Positions 8,024-17,089 of a stretch of DNA of 64,000 nucleotides are shown here, in pieces (position 1 is the first letter of the stretch; the number at the start of each line of letters is the position of its first letter). The notes beneath the pieces are model-generated. The model saw nothing but the letters and a program-made list of their open reading frames with translations. It did not search any database and was not told the DNA's origin. This DNA is from Accumulibacter sp003538495 (GTDB lineage: Bacteria > Pseudomonadota > Gammaproteobacteria > Burkholderiales > Rhodocyclaceae), in assembly GCF_029255145.1 (NCBI RefSeq), contig NZ_JAPUVQ010000110.1:1-64000 (forward strand). The letters run 5' to 3'. A program made the translations under genes and the position numbers.

Positions 8024-8962
8024 TCAATGACGCTGGTGTGGATGAACCTCGAAGCGGAACAGCTGCGGGTGCTCGCTATCGATGATCACCTTCTCCCAAC
8101 CCATCAGCGGGTAGCCGAAGGTTTCCAGCCGCGTGAAGTTCGCAATCGGCAGCTTGCCGATCGGATCGCGCAGCGGGTGGTCGGTGCGGCGCCAGTGCGT
8201 GTCGCCGTGGACCAGCAGGACCTGCCCAGGGAACGCCATGGTTTCGCGGCGCAGTGTGTCCAGCAACTGCCGGTAGCCTGAATGCGCGAGGCCGGCGGTA
8301 TAGTGCTTGAATCCCGGGTTGGCCTGCATGACGACGACGATGCCGGCGGCGCGCTCTCGGCGGGCCGCCGCGAAGCCCTGTTCCAGCCAGTCGATGACCC
8401 GCGGGTTGCGTGCCAGGAACTCCGGCCCCGGTGTGCTGCCCATGCCGTAGTTGTTGTTCGGGCCTGGCACGTTCAGCGATACGAAGAGTACTGGCCCCAG
8501 CCGCCAGCGCAGGTGTTCCGGGTAGCCGCCCAACTGTTGCTCGACCGGCAGCGTTCGCTGACCAAGCGAGCGCGGCAGGGCGAAGAAGACCTCACGCAAT
8601 TTCTGCAGACGTTCCAGAGGGTCGAAGCGGCCGGCAGCCAGTTGCCGGCAGTCGGTCCATTCGTTGTCGCCGGGAACATAGACCAGCGGCACCTTCGAAG
8701 CGTCGAATAGTGCCCGGCGATCAAGAAACAACTGGTTGCTGCAAACCACCCTGCTGCCCTTGAAGTCGCCGGCGTGGACGATGAGTTGGGGGTTCTCAGC
8801 GGCGATGTTCTCGAGCATGTACGGTAACTCGTGCTCTTCGTAGTCGCTGTAGGGGGTGTCGCCAATGACCGCAAAACGCCAGGTCTCGGCGTGCGAAACG
8901 CTGGCGAGCAGCAGTCCGACGGCGGCCAGAAGACCGGCAATTGTTCGTGGGTGCAGGGTCAT
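8024..8962 (-). CDS. Exported calcineurin-like metallophosphoesterase
   Basis: A 312-residue protein with an N-terminal signal peptide (about 1-25, ending SVSHAE). Its fold is that of metallophosphoesterases: FAVIGDTPYSDYE near residue 32, IVHAGDFKGSRV, YVPGDNEWTDCRQ (GDNE-type motif) and VLLVHGDTHWRRTDHPL. These are the expected metal ligands (D, D, N, H). The substrate is unknown. The ATG overlaps the mutS stop as ATGA, so it is co-transcribed with and downstream of mutS, although an exported phosphoesterase has no evident role in mismatch repair. Confidence 0.8.
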   Translation of the reverse strand: MTLHPRTIAGLLAAVGLLLASVSHAETWRFAVIGDTPYSDYEEHELPYMLENIAAENPQLIVHAGDFKGSRVVCSNQLFLDRRALFDASKVPLVYVPGDNEWTDCRQLAAGRFDPLERLQKLREVFFALPRSLGQRTLPVEQQLGGYPEHLRWRLGPVLFVSLNVPGPNNNYGMGSTPGPEFLARNPRVIDWLEQGFAAARRERAAGIVVVMQANPGFKHYTAGLAHSGYRQLLDTLRRETMAFPGQVLLVHGDTHWRRTDHPLRDPIGKLPIANFTRLETFGYPLMGWEKVIIDSEHPQLFRFEVHPHQRH

Positions 8963-11553
8963 TGGAGCAGCGACTTCAGTTCATAGAGGGTATCGAGCGC
9001 CTCTCGCGGGGTGAGTTGATCGGGCTCGACCGCCAGTAGCCTGTCGATCGCCGGATGGCTCGCTGGCTCGAGCGCTTCGGCGGCGGTGGACTGTGCCGTG
9101 GCGAAGAGATCCGGCTGCAACGGGTTGATCGCCGCCCGCTGTTCGAACTCGCGCAAGTGTCGTCTGGCGGCACGCAGTACCGACGCGGGGATTCCGGCCA
9201 GTGCCGCGACCTGGATCCCGTAGCTCTGGCTGGCCGGGCCTTCTTCGACGGCGTGCAGGAAGACGATGCGCTCGCCGTGCTCGATCGCACCGAGATGGAC
9301 GTTGGCCAGTTCGGCGTACTCGTTGGCCAGCAGCGTCAGCTCGAAGTAGTGCGTGGCAAACAGTGTCAGGCAGCGGTTCTTCTCGAGCAGGTGGCGACAG
9401 ATCGAAAAGGCGAGTGCCATTCCGTCGAAGGTCGAGGTGCCGCGCCCGACTTCGTCCATCAGCACCAGGCTGCGCTCGGTCGCGTGATGCAGGATGGCGG
9501 CCGATTCGGTCATCTCGACCATGAAGGTCGAGCGTCCGGCAGCCAGGTCGTCGGCGGCGCCGATGCGCGTGAAGATCTGGTCGAGCGGGCCGAGAACTGC
9601 CTTGCTGGCCGGCACGAAGCTGCCGACGTGGGCGAGCAGGGCGATCAGCGCCGTCTGTCGCATGTAAGTCGACTTGCCGCCCATGTTCGGGCCGGTGATC
9701 AGCAACAGCCGGCGGCCGTCGCCGAGAAGCGTCTGGTTGGCGATGAAGGTTTCGCCGCCAGGGAGCTGCTCTTCGACGACCGGGTGTCGCCCGCCCTCGA
9801 TCAGCAGGCCGGGCTCGCACGAGAACAGGGGCCGGCAATAGTTGCGCCGCAGAGCCGTATCGGCCAGCGCCGCCAGAAGATCGACGTAAGCCACCGCGTG
9901 CGCGATCTTCTGCAGGCGCGGCAGTTCGGCCTGCAGTTCGGCCAGCAGGCCGTCGAAGAGCAGCTTTTCGCGGGCCAGCGCGCGGTCCTTGGCCGACAGT
10001 GCCCTGTCTTCGAAGGACTTGAGCTCGGGGGTCAGATAGCGCTCCGCATTCTTCAAGGTTTGCCGGCGACGGTAATCGCCGGGGATTTTGGCGGCTTGAG
10101 CATGCGTCACTTCGATGAAGAATCCGTGCACACGGTTGTACTCGACCTTCAGGTTGGCGATCCCCGTGCGCTCGCGTTCGCGTGCTTCGAGTTCGAGCAG
10201 AAATGCGCCGCAGTTGTCGTTCAAGGCGCGCAGTTCGTCGAGTTCGGCGTCGAAGCCGCCGGCGATGACGCCACCGTCGCGAATCGCGCTGGCGGGCTCC
10301 GGCAGGATCGCGCGGCGCAGCAAATCGATCGCGGCGGCCGGGGTGGCCAGTTGCTGGTGCAGTTCTGCGAGCAGTGGCGCGGCGGAGGCCAACAGCGGCG
10401 CGCGCAGTTCGGCCAGACGACCGAGGCTGTCACGCAGGCTGGCAAGGTCGCGCGGCCGCGCGCTGTAGAGCGCGACGCGGCCGGCGATCCGCTCGATGTC
10501 GGCAAAGCCGCGCAAGGCCTGCCGCAGTTCCCGCGGGGTCTGCTCGCCGTCGTCGAGCAGCATGGCAATCGCCGTGTGGCGGGAGGTCGGAATCGCCGGG
10601 TCACGCAGGGGGTGGTGGAGCGCGTGCCGCAACAATCGCGAGCCCATTGACGTGACGCAGTTGTCGAGCAGGCTGCACAGCGTCGGGGCAGGCTGTCCGC
10701 GCAGAGTTTCGGTGAGTTCGAGGTTGCGTCGGGTGGCCGTGTCCAGCCCGAGGAAGGTCGCGTCGCGTTCGACGATCAGCGCTTGCAGGTGCGGCAGCGC
10801 GCGGGCCTGCGTCGCCTGCGCGTAGCGCAGCAGGGCGCCAGCGGCGGCAATCGCCGGGCGCAGCCCGTCGGCGCCGAAGCCTGCCAGCGAACTGGTGCCG
10901 AAATGCGCGCGCAGTTCGCGGTTCGCCGCCTCGACGTCGAAGTGCCAGTCGGGCCGACGCGTCAGAGCGGCCTCGACCGCAAAGCCTGCGTCAAAGCCCT
11001 CGGCAACGATCATCTCGGCCGGCCGAATGCGCTCCAGCGTCGCGGCCAGCCGCACCGGAGCGACTTCGCAGACGCGGAACTCGCCGCTCGCCAGGTTGAT
11101 CCACGCCAGACCAACGAGTTGCCGCGTCGCGTGGATCGCCAGCAGCAGCGTGTCGCGCTTCTCGTCGAGCAGCGCCGCGTCGGTCAGCGTACCGGGAGTG
11201 ACGATGCGCGCCACGGCGCGCTCGACCGGTCCCTTGCTGGTCGCCGGGTCGCCGATCTGCTCGCAGATCACCACCGACTCGCCCAGCCGGACCAGTTTCG
11301 CCAGGTACTGCTCGACCGCGTGGTACGGCACCCCGGCCATCCGGACCGGCTGCCCGGCCGACTGGCCGCGCGACGTCAGGGTGATGCCAAGCAGCCGCGC
11401 CGCCTTTTCCGCATCGTCGAAAAACAGCTCGTAGAAGTCACCCATCCGGTAGAACAGCAGCAGGCCGGGATGCTGTTCCTTGATCCGCAGGTATTGCTGC
11501 ATCATCGGCGTATGCGCCAACGCTTTGTTCTCACTACTAGTTTTGTCTAACAT
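8959..11553 (-). CDS. mutS: DNA mismatch repair ATPase MutS, with element-derived N-terminus
   Basis: MutS recognises mismatches and recruits MutL. The 864-residue protein is full length. The mismatch-binding domain carries the Phe-X-Glu motif (FYRMGDFYELF) near residue 37. The C-terminal ATPase has Walker A ITGPNMGGKSTYMRQ, LVLMDEVGRGTSTFDG and FATHYFELT. The start overlaps the end of the upstream integrase gene by 17 bases. Its first 13 residues (MLDKTSSENKALA) come from DNA on the element side of the integration core. A second mutS 5' end encoding MPKNKDARDSAESAHTPMMQQY lies at 17518-17586 and is most simply the original one. Transcription of mutS therefore probably now depends on element promoters. 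Confidence 0.95.
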   Translation of the reverse strand: MLDKTSSENKALAHTPMMQQYLRIKEQHPGLLLFYRMGDFYELFFDDAEKAARLLGITLTSRGQSAGQPVRMAGVPYHAVEQYLAKLVRLGESVVICEQIGDPATSKGPVERAVARIVTPGTLTDAALLDEKRDTLLLAIHATRQLVGLAWINLASGEFRVCEVAPVRLAATLERIRPAEMIVAEGFDAGFAVEAALTRRPDWHFDVEAANRELRAHFGTSSLAGFGADGLRPAIAAAGALLRYAQATQARALPHLQALIVERDATFLGLDTATRRNLELTETLRGQPAPTLCSLLDNCVTSMGSRLLRHALHHPLRDPAIPTSRHTAIAMLLDDGEQTPRELRQALRGFADIERIAGRVALYSARPRDLASLRDSLGRLAELRAPLLASAAPLLAELHQQLATPAAAIDLLRRAILPEPASAIRDGGVIAGGFDAELDELRALNDNCGAFLLELEARERERTGIANLKVEYNRVHGFFIEVTHAQAAKIPGDYRRRQTLKNAERYLTPELKSFEDRALSAKDRALAREKLLFDGLLAELQAELPRLQKIAHAVAYVDLLAALADTALRRNYCRPLFSCEPGLLIEGGRHPVVEEQLPGGETFIANQTLLGDGRRLLLITGPNMGGKSTYMRQTALIALLAHVGSFVPASKAVLGPLDQIFTRIGAADDLAAGRSTFMVEMTESAAILHHATERSLVLMDEVGRGTSTFDGMALAFSICRHLLEKNRCLTLFATHYFELTLLANEYAELANVHLGAIEHGERIVFLHAVEEGPASQSYGIQVAALAGIPASVLRAARRHLREFEQRAAINPLQPDLFATAQSTAAEALEPASHPAIDRLLAVEPDQLTPREALDTLYELKSLLQ
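11495..11508. repeat. Left attachment core (in mutS)
   Basis: TGCTGCATCATCGG is identical to 17525-17538. It falls within codons for the conserved TPMMQQ of MutS. Flanking bases on both sides are similar but not identical between the copies, for example synonymous changes in the His, Thr, Gln and Tyr codons. Crossover inside this core explains the N-terminal swap. Confidence 0.75.
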
Positions 11554-12526
11554 CTAATCGCTGTCTAAAACTTGGTCCATCAACGACAGGAACTTCCTTG
11601 TCGCGGAGATATCGTGCGGTCATCGCTGGTGACGTATGGCCGAGCAACGCAGTGGGGTTTTTCCCTTGTGCCTTGGCTGCCGTTCCCGCCATCGCCCGAA
11701 GATCGCGCAGATCGGCATCAGCAATCGCAGCGGCCTCGCAAGCCCTATCCCATTGGTCGCGCACTGTGCGGTAGTCCGGAGCTTTGCCACGGCGGTTGTG
11801 CAGGAGCGTCAGGGCTCGGATGTTGTCGCCATGCAATGCCTTGGCGCGATCCACCACGGCGCGTAGTTCGGGTGTCCATCTGACGGTGAGTCGTGCATCG
11901 GTTTTGTCCTGCTCAAAGTAGATGCCTTCCTCTCTGAGGTCGGCGTAACGGATGCTGAGCACATCAACCACGCGTTGCCCTGTAAGGTAAAGCAAGTCCA
12001 TGATGACCTGTAGGCGAGGGCCAGCCGCCGCATAGATCGCCCCGTATTCTTCTGAGCAGATTAGGCGCTTTCGCTTGTTCTCCTGGTGCCGCTTAACGCC
12101 GATTGCCGGATTGCTTTCTACCATCTGCTGTTCGAGGGCGTAGTCAAACACCTGCCGAAGGACCGAAAGGCATCGGTTGCACATGTTCGGCGTTTCGGCC
12201 AAACCAATCTTCATCTGCGCGACATGCTTGGGCTTGACTTGTTCAGGCGAGAACTCGGCGAAGATGTTCTTCAGCTTCCTCGCAGCGGTTTGATACTGCG
12301 ACCAAGTAGTGGCCGCAATTCTTGGTCGTATCGTAGCTAACGCAGTGTCAATCAACTCCGCCATGCCCGAGGACGGTTCCGAGACTCGACGCCCATATTC
12401 GGCCAATGCAGAAGGAAGGCTCGTCCCCAGCCTTGCCCACTTCCCCTTCTTGACGAGCCAGTAGGCGCCATGTTTGAAATACACGCACTGTGGCAGGTGG
12501 CGGTCAGTTTTTCTTGGGCGTGTCAT
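11537..12526 (-). CDS. int: Tyrosine-type site-specific integrase
   Basis: A 329-residue phage-type integrase, taking ATG 12526 as start because it overlaps the DUF4224 stop as ATGA; the upstream extension to 12688 is not needed. The N-terminal part (DRHLPQCVYFKHGAYWLVKKGKW) resembles a Bac_rhamno/AP2-like DNA-binding arm domain, followed by a SAM-like core-binding domain. The catalytic residues are seen as the first Arg in LLYLTGQRVVDVLSIRYADL, DLRAMAGTAA in place of the usual HxLR box, LLGHTSPAMT, and the nucleophile Tyr in TARYLRDK. The last 17 bases overlap the start of mutS, so the gene reads directly into its own target. Confidence 0.9.
   Translation of the reverse strand: MTRPRKTDRHLPQCVYFKHGAYWLVKKGKWARLGTSLPSALAEYGRRVSEPSSGMAELIDTALATIRPRIAATTWSQYQTAARKLKNIFAEFSPEQVKPKHVAQMKIGLAETPNMCNRCLSVLRQVFDYALEQQMVESNPAIGVKRHQENKRKRLICSEEYGAIYAAAGPRLQVIMDLLYLTGQRVVDVLSIRYADLREEGIYFEQDKTDARLTVRWTPELRAVVDRAKALHGDNIRALTLLHNRRGKAPDYRTVRDQWDRACEAAAIADADLRDLRAMAGTAAKAQGKNPTALLGHTSPAMTARYLRDKEVPVVDGPSFRQRLDVRQN
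11563..11572 (+). repeat. Possible integrase arm-type site 1
   Basis: GTCTAAAACT lies 55 bases from the left core. The same decamer occurs at 17396-17405 and its inverted nonamer at 17459-17467 near the right core. Short repeats near both ends fit accessory integrase-binding arms, but ten bases inside a coding region can recur by chance. Confidence 0.4.
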
Positions 12527-12717
12527 GGCAGCCTCAATTGTGGTTCTTTTTTGATAGCCACGCCAGATTGCCGCATCGATAGAGAGGCACGCAGAACCTT
12601 GGGCCAGCGCTTGGCGCTTAGGTCGTATGCATACCCGTGCCGGTCGAGCCATCGGCAGATGGCAGATGGTCGCATCAAGTCCGTCCACTCGCGCAGTTCG
12701 TCAGGAGTCAGGAACAT
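12523..12717 (-). CDS. DUF4224-like small protein, possible excisionase or regulator
   Basis: A 64-residue protein starting MFLTPDELREWTDLMRPSAI and continuing CRWLDRHGYAYDL. This fits the DUF4224 family of small helix-turn-helix proteins found directly upstream of phage integrases, for which a directionality or regulatory role is likely but unproven. The stop overlaps the integrase ATG (ATGA), so the two should be translated together. The open frame extends to 12810, but ATG 12717 gives the conserved family start. Confidence 0.72.
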   Translation of the reverse strand: MFLTPDELREWTDLMRPSAICRWLDRHGYAYDLSAKRWPKVLRASLSMRQSGVAIKKEPQLRLP

Positions 12718-12977
12718 CTTGGTTTCAACCTGGAACGAAAGCAGGCGATACCTGGCATCGTGTCGTTTATCACCTTGACGCAGTGTTTCGCCACATCGCG
12801 TGGCTGGCAACCGATCACCAGCACACAGCGGTAGGAAAGCAGAGGGTTGAATTCATGCGGTAGCATGCCGGCTCGCTTGGCTTCCGAAACCATGTGTAGC
12901 AGCTCACCCAACGCCCAGTCTAGAGCGTCCGCCTCGAATTCCGGACTCCTTCCAGGAACGGCAGGGTGCGTTCTCAC
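12708..12977 (-). CDS. Small element protein of unknown function
   Basis: An 89-residue product from GTG 12977, chosen because GGAGG lies six bases upstream and the GTGA overlaps the stop of the replication gene. The sequence contains an acidic helix (SPEFEADALDWALGELLHMVSEAKRAG) followed by LLSYRCVLVIGCQPRDVAKHCVK. I do not recognise the family. Its tight coupling on both sides (Rep upstream, DUF4224 downstream) places it in the element replication/integration operon. Confidence 0.65.
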   Translation of the reverse strand: MRTHPAVPGRSPEFEADALDWALGELLHMVSEAKRAGMLPHEFNPLLSYRCVLVIGCQPRDVAKHCVKVINDTMPGIACFRSRLKPRCS

Positions 12978-14035
12978 GAAACCTCCGTCGGGATCGCGTG
13001 ATCGATGCGCTTCGGCAGCCCTTCGACCGCGAGCATTTCGACGATTTCTTCGGGGGTGTGGCCGCAGACCTTCCACAGCGTCCAGATCAACTTGCCGTAG
13101 CTTTGCCGGCAGTAGTGAAGCAGCACCGCAAGGCCGATTCTTGATGTGCGCGCCGCCGTTTCGATTCGTACCTGTGAAGTTGAAATCCACTCGGTGCAGG
13201 GATACGCTGCCGCCAGGTAAGGCCCCGGGGTCAGCAATACATCCAGAGGAATGACGCGATCCCTGTTGTGAAGCTCCAGCTCCCAGCGCACCCAAGGACT
13301 CAGAGCGTCGCCCAGTTGTTTTCCCTTCTCATAGATGCGAAGCAGCTTCCCGTTCTTGCGGTTGCCGATGTAAAGCGTCTTGCCGGCACCGGAGTCGAAG
13401 TCATTGATCAGCTCGCCACTCGGCGGTCGCCCCTTCCCGGCGTGGAAGTCTCCCGCCAGGTACCACTCAACCGCGCTTGGCAGAGAAATCCGCCCTTCGT
13501 AGTCATCGTGCGCAAGGTCGGCACGGGTAATCCGGGCTTTGTGGAGCTTCAGAAAGTCATGCACGGCCTGCCAGTCCTTGACGACACTGCACCCTTCGCC
13601 GGACAGGCTGACCAAGGACGTGCCGCGAACCGAATCCCCGCCGGTTGCAAAGATTCCGTAGTTCCTCCCCAACTCCCAAGACTGCTGGTAGTTCAGGTGC
13701 CCACGATTTCGACGCAAGCCAAGACCAAAGCCAAACGCTTTGCGGAGTGCGACATCGAGCTCCATCAACGCGCCGTTGCCCGATAGCTCGAAACGGAAGG
13801 AGAAATTCAGCCAATCGATAAAGGCTGCCTTCGGGTTGGCCTTCGTGGAATGATTTTCCCCCCGTATTACCAGACGGGGGGTGGTTGCCTCCTCAAGCGC
13901 TATCGCCGCCGGAAGCGCTCCAATTTCGGCCTCGTTTGTCCGTACGGTTGCCGCTGGCGCGGCAATCCGTGCGGCCAGCCCGAGGCCGACTGTGTTTACT
14001 TCAAGACCGGTAGATAGAGGCAAGGGAGATTCCAT
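12974..14035 (-). CDS. Rep_trans-type replication initiator (phage/plasmid rolling-circle)
   Basis: A 353-residue protein resembling the replication initiation factor family (Rep_trans, pfam02486), which includes CTX-phage RstA and rolling-circle plasmid initiators. Family-like segments are FIDWLNFSF, the RITRADLAHDDYEG strand-helix, the sugar-phosphate-binding-like TLYIGNRKNGKLLRIYEKGKQ, and WVRWELELHNRDRVIP. These proteins nick the double-strand origin through a tyrosine. Its presence implies that the excised circle can replicate, so the element may be an integrative plasmid or filamentous-phage satellite. The first 70 residues are a low-complexity extension. It is co-transcribed with the integrase module. 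Confidence 0.78.
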   Translation of the reverse strand: MESPLPLSTGLEVNTVGLGLAARIAAPAATVRTNEAEIGALPAAIALEEATTPRLVIRGENHSTKANPKAAFIDWLNFSFRFELSGNGALMELDVALRKAFGFGLGLRRNRGHLNYQQSWELGRNYGIFATGGDSVRGTSLVSLSGEGCSVVKDWQAVHDFLKLHKARITRADLAHDDYEGRISLPSAVEWYLAGDFHAGKGRPPSGELINDFDSGAGKTLYIGNRKNGKLLRIYEKGKQLGDALSPWVRWELELHNRDRVIPLDVLLTPGPYLAAAYPCTEWISTSQVRIETAARTSRIGLAVLLHYCRQSYGKLIWTLWKVCGHTPEEIVEMLAVEGLPKRIDHAIPTEVS

Positions 14036-14088
14036 ACCCCGCAGTGTAGAGGGGTACTGAAACTCCTGTCAAGGGTTTACGTTACCCT

Positions 14089-14478
14089 TTAGGCGACTTC
14101 GCGGCGTTGCGCCTTCAATTCGTCGTCTTTGATCTCGCCGCTGACGGCCTTCCAGAAGTTGCCGAGCTTCTTGGCGATCCTGTAGCCCAGTGAGCGGTCC
14201 GCGCTGGGGCCTTCAGGCGGGAAGAACTCGCGTATGTCGATACCGAGGATTTCCTCATACTTGCGGATGGTGCGCTTGTTGTGAATGAGGACCAGCGGCT
14301 TCCATCCAAGATGGTCGCCCAGGTGCAGCATCCCGAGGGCGGCTTCGAGTTCGTCGAATTGGCCCGTGAAGCTGGCGATGGCCTCTCGTTCTTTCGCGTG
14401 GAGTTCCTCGATACGTTCCACGTTAAACGCAGCCAGGTCATGACGGTTCCTTTGTACGTCTTCGGCGGTCAGGGACAT
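14089..14478 (-). CDS. Hypothetical element protein
   Basis: A 129-residue, helix-rich, charged protein from ATG 14478, which is preceded by a purine-rich stretch. It has an N-terminal amphipathic helical half (NRHDLAAFNVERIEELHAKEREAI) and a C-terminal half with IHNKRTIRKYEEILGIDIREFF. I do not recognise a family. It lies between the replication gene and the restriction genes on the same strand. The 176 bases upstream (14479-14654) hold no gene that I can support. Confidence 0.6.
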   Translation of the reverse strand: MSLTAEDVQRNRHDLAAFNVERIEELHAKEREAIASFTGQFDELEAALGMLHLGDHLGWKPLVLIHNKRTIRKYEEILGIDIREFFPPEGPSADRSLGYRIAKKLGNFWKAVSGEIKDDELKAQRREVA

Positions 14479-14654
14479 GGGGGGTGCCTCTCGATCAGGG
14501 TGGGGGATAACGATAACCCATTGAGGGGTAGTCAGCAACCTTTGGCGTTCGTAGTCGCTCGGACAAGTCGTGTCCGAGCAGGTTGTGCGTCATCGGCCCC
14601 TATCGACCCGACCGCACCTTCGTCTTGGCTGGTATCGGACGTTCCGCACTTGAG

Positions 14655-15608
14655 CTAGGGCGAATATGGCCCAAGGAAGCGTACTCCGTTGAAATGGATA
14701 AGGTGCGATGGTGCATCCGCCACCCACACCTCAGTCTCCCATGCGATGTTGCCAAGGTAGCGGCCCATGATGGCGCGGTTCGGGAAGGCCGTCACGTAGA
14801 CCAGACCGGCCCTTGAACCGGCAAACAGTTTGGCGAGTTCGGCGTGGCGCTTGCCATCGACCGGGCCGTGACTAGTGACGGACTCCACCAGCAGCAACCA
14901 ATTCTTCTTGGTGAAGTGCAAGGCTACATCGGGCATCTTGCCATGGGAGTCCACGCCCACGCCCAGTTCGGCCAGCAGTACGGCATCACAATAGCCCCAC
15001 TTGTCGCCCGTGTCGCCGGCATAGACCAGCACGCTACCAGGCGCAAAGCGGGGCGCGAAGTCCTCGATGATTGCCCGGATCAGCTCGCTATGCTCACCGG
15101 GACTGAGGGTAATTGCCTTTCCCGGCGCAATCTCAACCGGGATGCGGTTCTGCTCGCGCTCCTTTGCGTACTTGGCGACCAGCGTTTCACGCTTGGCCAA
15201 GTAGGTTGTGAGGTTGTCGTGCCACTGTGGGGTGCCGAAGGTGCGCAGCAGGGTCAGCGCAGAGGGTTCGATCTGATAGACCGCCTTTGGGCTGTTCACT
15301 GGACGCAAGGGCTTATCCGGGTTGTAGAGGGCCACGCCAGCGTCGCAGAACTGGTGCATGGTCTGGCGGCGGAACGTCTCGCGGGTGTTCGGCGCGTAAT
15401 CCTTGCCGTAATGCCTCCGCACCCAATCCATGATCGGCGTGATGCCGATAAGTGGGTCTTCCGCCTTGGCCCAAGGCTTGCCCGGCGTGAGGTTCAGCAG
15501 GGCCAGCAAGGATAGGGCGGATCGCTCGTTTTGTTGCGCTCTCGGTAGGCCCAGCGAAATGATGATCTGGTGAGCGGCCTCGATGTTTTTAGTCTGCTTG
15601 TCGGTCAT
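14655..15608 (-). CDS. BsuBI/PstI-family type II restriction endonuclease
   Basis: A 317-residue protein of the BsuBI/PstI endonuclease family. The N-terminal winged-helix-like part contains DWVRRHYGKDYAPNTRETFRRQ. The C-terminal nuclease domain carries LVYAGDTGDKWGYCD and a PD-(D/E)xK-like site, MPDVALHF...LLLVESVTSHGPVDGKRH. Named members cut CTGCAG, but specificity here is inferred only from family membership. The ATG overlaps the methyltransferase stop (ATGA). CTGCAG occurs in the window (for example near 4507), so the host must be methylated if the specificity is conserved. Confidence 0.88.
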   Translation of the reverse strand: MTDKQTKNIEAAHQIIISLGLPRAQQNERSALSLLALLNLTPGKPWAKAEDPLIGITPIMDWVRRHYGKDYAPNTRETFRRQTMHQFCDAGVALYNPDKPLRPVNSPKAVYQIEPSALTLLRTFGTPQWHDNLTTYLAKRETLVAKYAKEREQNRIPVEIAPGKAITLSPGEHSELIRAIIEDFAPRFAPGSVLVYAGDTGDKWGYCDAVLLAELGVGVDSHGKMPDVALHFTKKNWLLLVESVTSHGPVDGKRHAELAKLFAGSRAGLVYVTAFPNRAIMGRYLGNIAWETEVWVADAPSHLIHFNGVRFLGPYSP

Positions 15609-17089
15609 GCCGTCAGCTTCCCTAGTTGTTCGTCAATCAATTCCTGCGTGATTCTGCTGTGCTGCTTGGCCCACTCGCCCAGCTCGATCAGCGCCTCCCG
15701 GCTAGGGTACTTCATCAGCTTGAGGTCGGTTGCGTTGACCTGTGTATGGCCATTGAAGCAGCGGAAACTCTCGTCCACGGCGGTCGTGTTCAGGAACACG
15801 GCTAAGCCTCGTGCCAGTAGCTCGGGCAAGCCTCGCTTGTTCTCGTGGAAAAGGTTGATGTGGTTCTCGAAGCCAAGCACGGAATGATCGCCGAAGGCCG
15901 TAGGTTCAACCACGCTCGCCACTACGCGGCGCCTCTCTTCCTTTGATGAGAATCGGCGCACCACGCAATAGAAGCCATTGGGATAAAGCCACTTTTCGGT
16001 CGCCTCGTTGCGCAATATCGCGTTCGGCTTCTTAGACCCCGGCACCGGCCAAACCGCTCCGGTGCTGCTAAAGTGGCTCGAATAAATCAACGGAACGGTA
16101 CCCTCTTCGGGCATAGCACGGAGGTATTCCTTCAGCCGGAAGTCCACCACAGGCCCGGTCGATACCTTGATGCCCAGATCAGAAAGTGTGTAGCGCACCG
16201 CGGGTGATAGCTCGATGGCGCTCTTCCCGGGCGACGTGGGCACATGGATGAAGCGCTCTGGGTCGTCCGGGAACACGATTCGGTCAAATGGGTGTTCGTG
16301 GGTGGCAACATCGTTGAACCTGTCGTCGGTCGATGTGGTGATCGTCACCGTCCCATGCTGGCCGCCTCGCTCAAGGCGGATGATGACGTTCTCTTGCAAC
16401 ACTTCATCGTCCTTAAAGGCCTTGTTCCGCGACTCGAAGAGGTGCATGTGCCGGATGCACGCACGCTCAAGGATGAAGTTACGAAACGGCCGGTAGTATG
16501 GCCCATTGCAGAAGCTGCGCGGGATGATCGCCACGATCTGGCCGCCAGGCGCGGTCTGTGCCACAGCCAGTGCGACGAACGCCGAATACAGATTCACCGT
16601 CTCGATGCCGACCGTGCGCAAGGCCAGCCTGTGGGCTGAATTGCTGCTGATCTTCTTGTAGGGCGGATTGAGTATGGCGTGGGTGTAATTTACGGGCGCC
16701 CCAGAAAATAAGTTTCCTGAAAGCGATTCTGTAGCGGCATGGATAAAATCATCGCCGCTAATATTTACTTCAAAATTCCCACAGTTCCTATATTTTTCAA
16801 ACGATTGCGACAACAGATCATGCAAAGTGTCATCAATCTCAAATGCATCGAGCTCAACGCTATTGAATTGGAATCCACCTTCTTGCCATCTCTCAATAAA
16901 TGCAACAGACAGCGAACCAATACCTGCTCCAGCATCCAGAAGGTGGCAACTGCCACTAGCCGAAGGGAATAGGCTTGCCAGAAATTTCGCAATTCTTTCA
17001 GGGGTCAAGAATTGACCGAGCTGCGCTTTCTTTTCTGCAGCGGTGCTTCGTGAAACATGTAGTCTTTTTCCCTCAACGACTGATAGCAA
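15605..17089 (-). CDS. Adenine-N6 DNA methyltransferase (partner of the PstI-like enzyme)
   Basis: A 494-residue gamma-type amino-methyltransferase. S-adenosylmethionine motif I is LLDAGAGIGSLSVAF and the catalytic motif IV is AILNPPYKK, typical of N6-adenine methylation. The C-terminal half (WPVPGSKKPNAILRNEATEKWLYPNGFYCVVRRFSSKEERRR) is the target-recognition part common to BsuBI/PstI methylases. The start appears to be TTG 17089, with GGGGGAA about eight bases upstream; no in-frame ATG fits. Modification gene before nuclease gene in one transcript is the safe order for establishing the system in a new host. Confidence 0.88.
   Translation of the reverse strand: MLSVVEGKRLHVSRSTAAEKKAQLGQFLTPERIAKFLASLFPSASGSCHLLDAGAGIGSLSVAFIERWQEGGFQFNSVELDAFEIDDTLHDLLSQSFEKYRNCGNFEVNISGDDFIHAATESLSGNLFSGAPVNYTHAILNPPYKKISSNSAHRLALRTVGIETVNLYSAFVALAVAQTAPGGQIVAIIPRSFCNGPYYRPFRNFILERACIRHMHLFESRNKAFKDDEVLQENVIIRLERGGQHGTVTITTSTDDRFNDVATHEHPFDRIVFPDDPERFIHVPTSPGKSAIELSPAVRYTLSDLGIKVSTGPVVDFRLKEYLRAMPEEGTVPLIYSSHFSSTGAVWPVPGSKKPNAILRNEATEKWLYPNGFYCVVRRFSSKEERRRVVASVVEPTAFGDHSVLGFENHINLFHENKRGLPELLARGLAVFLNTTAVDESFRCFNGHTQVNATDLKLMKYPSREALIELGEWAKQHSRITQELIDEQLGKLTA

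Noticed and set aside
9055..10650. 531-codon plus-strand frame inside mutS
   Set aside because: Shadow caused by GC-rich codon use; low-complexity composition and no ribosome site.
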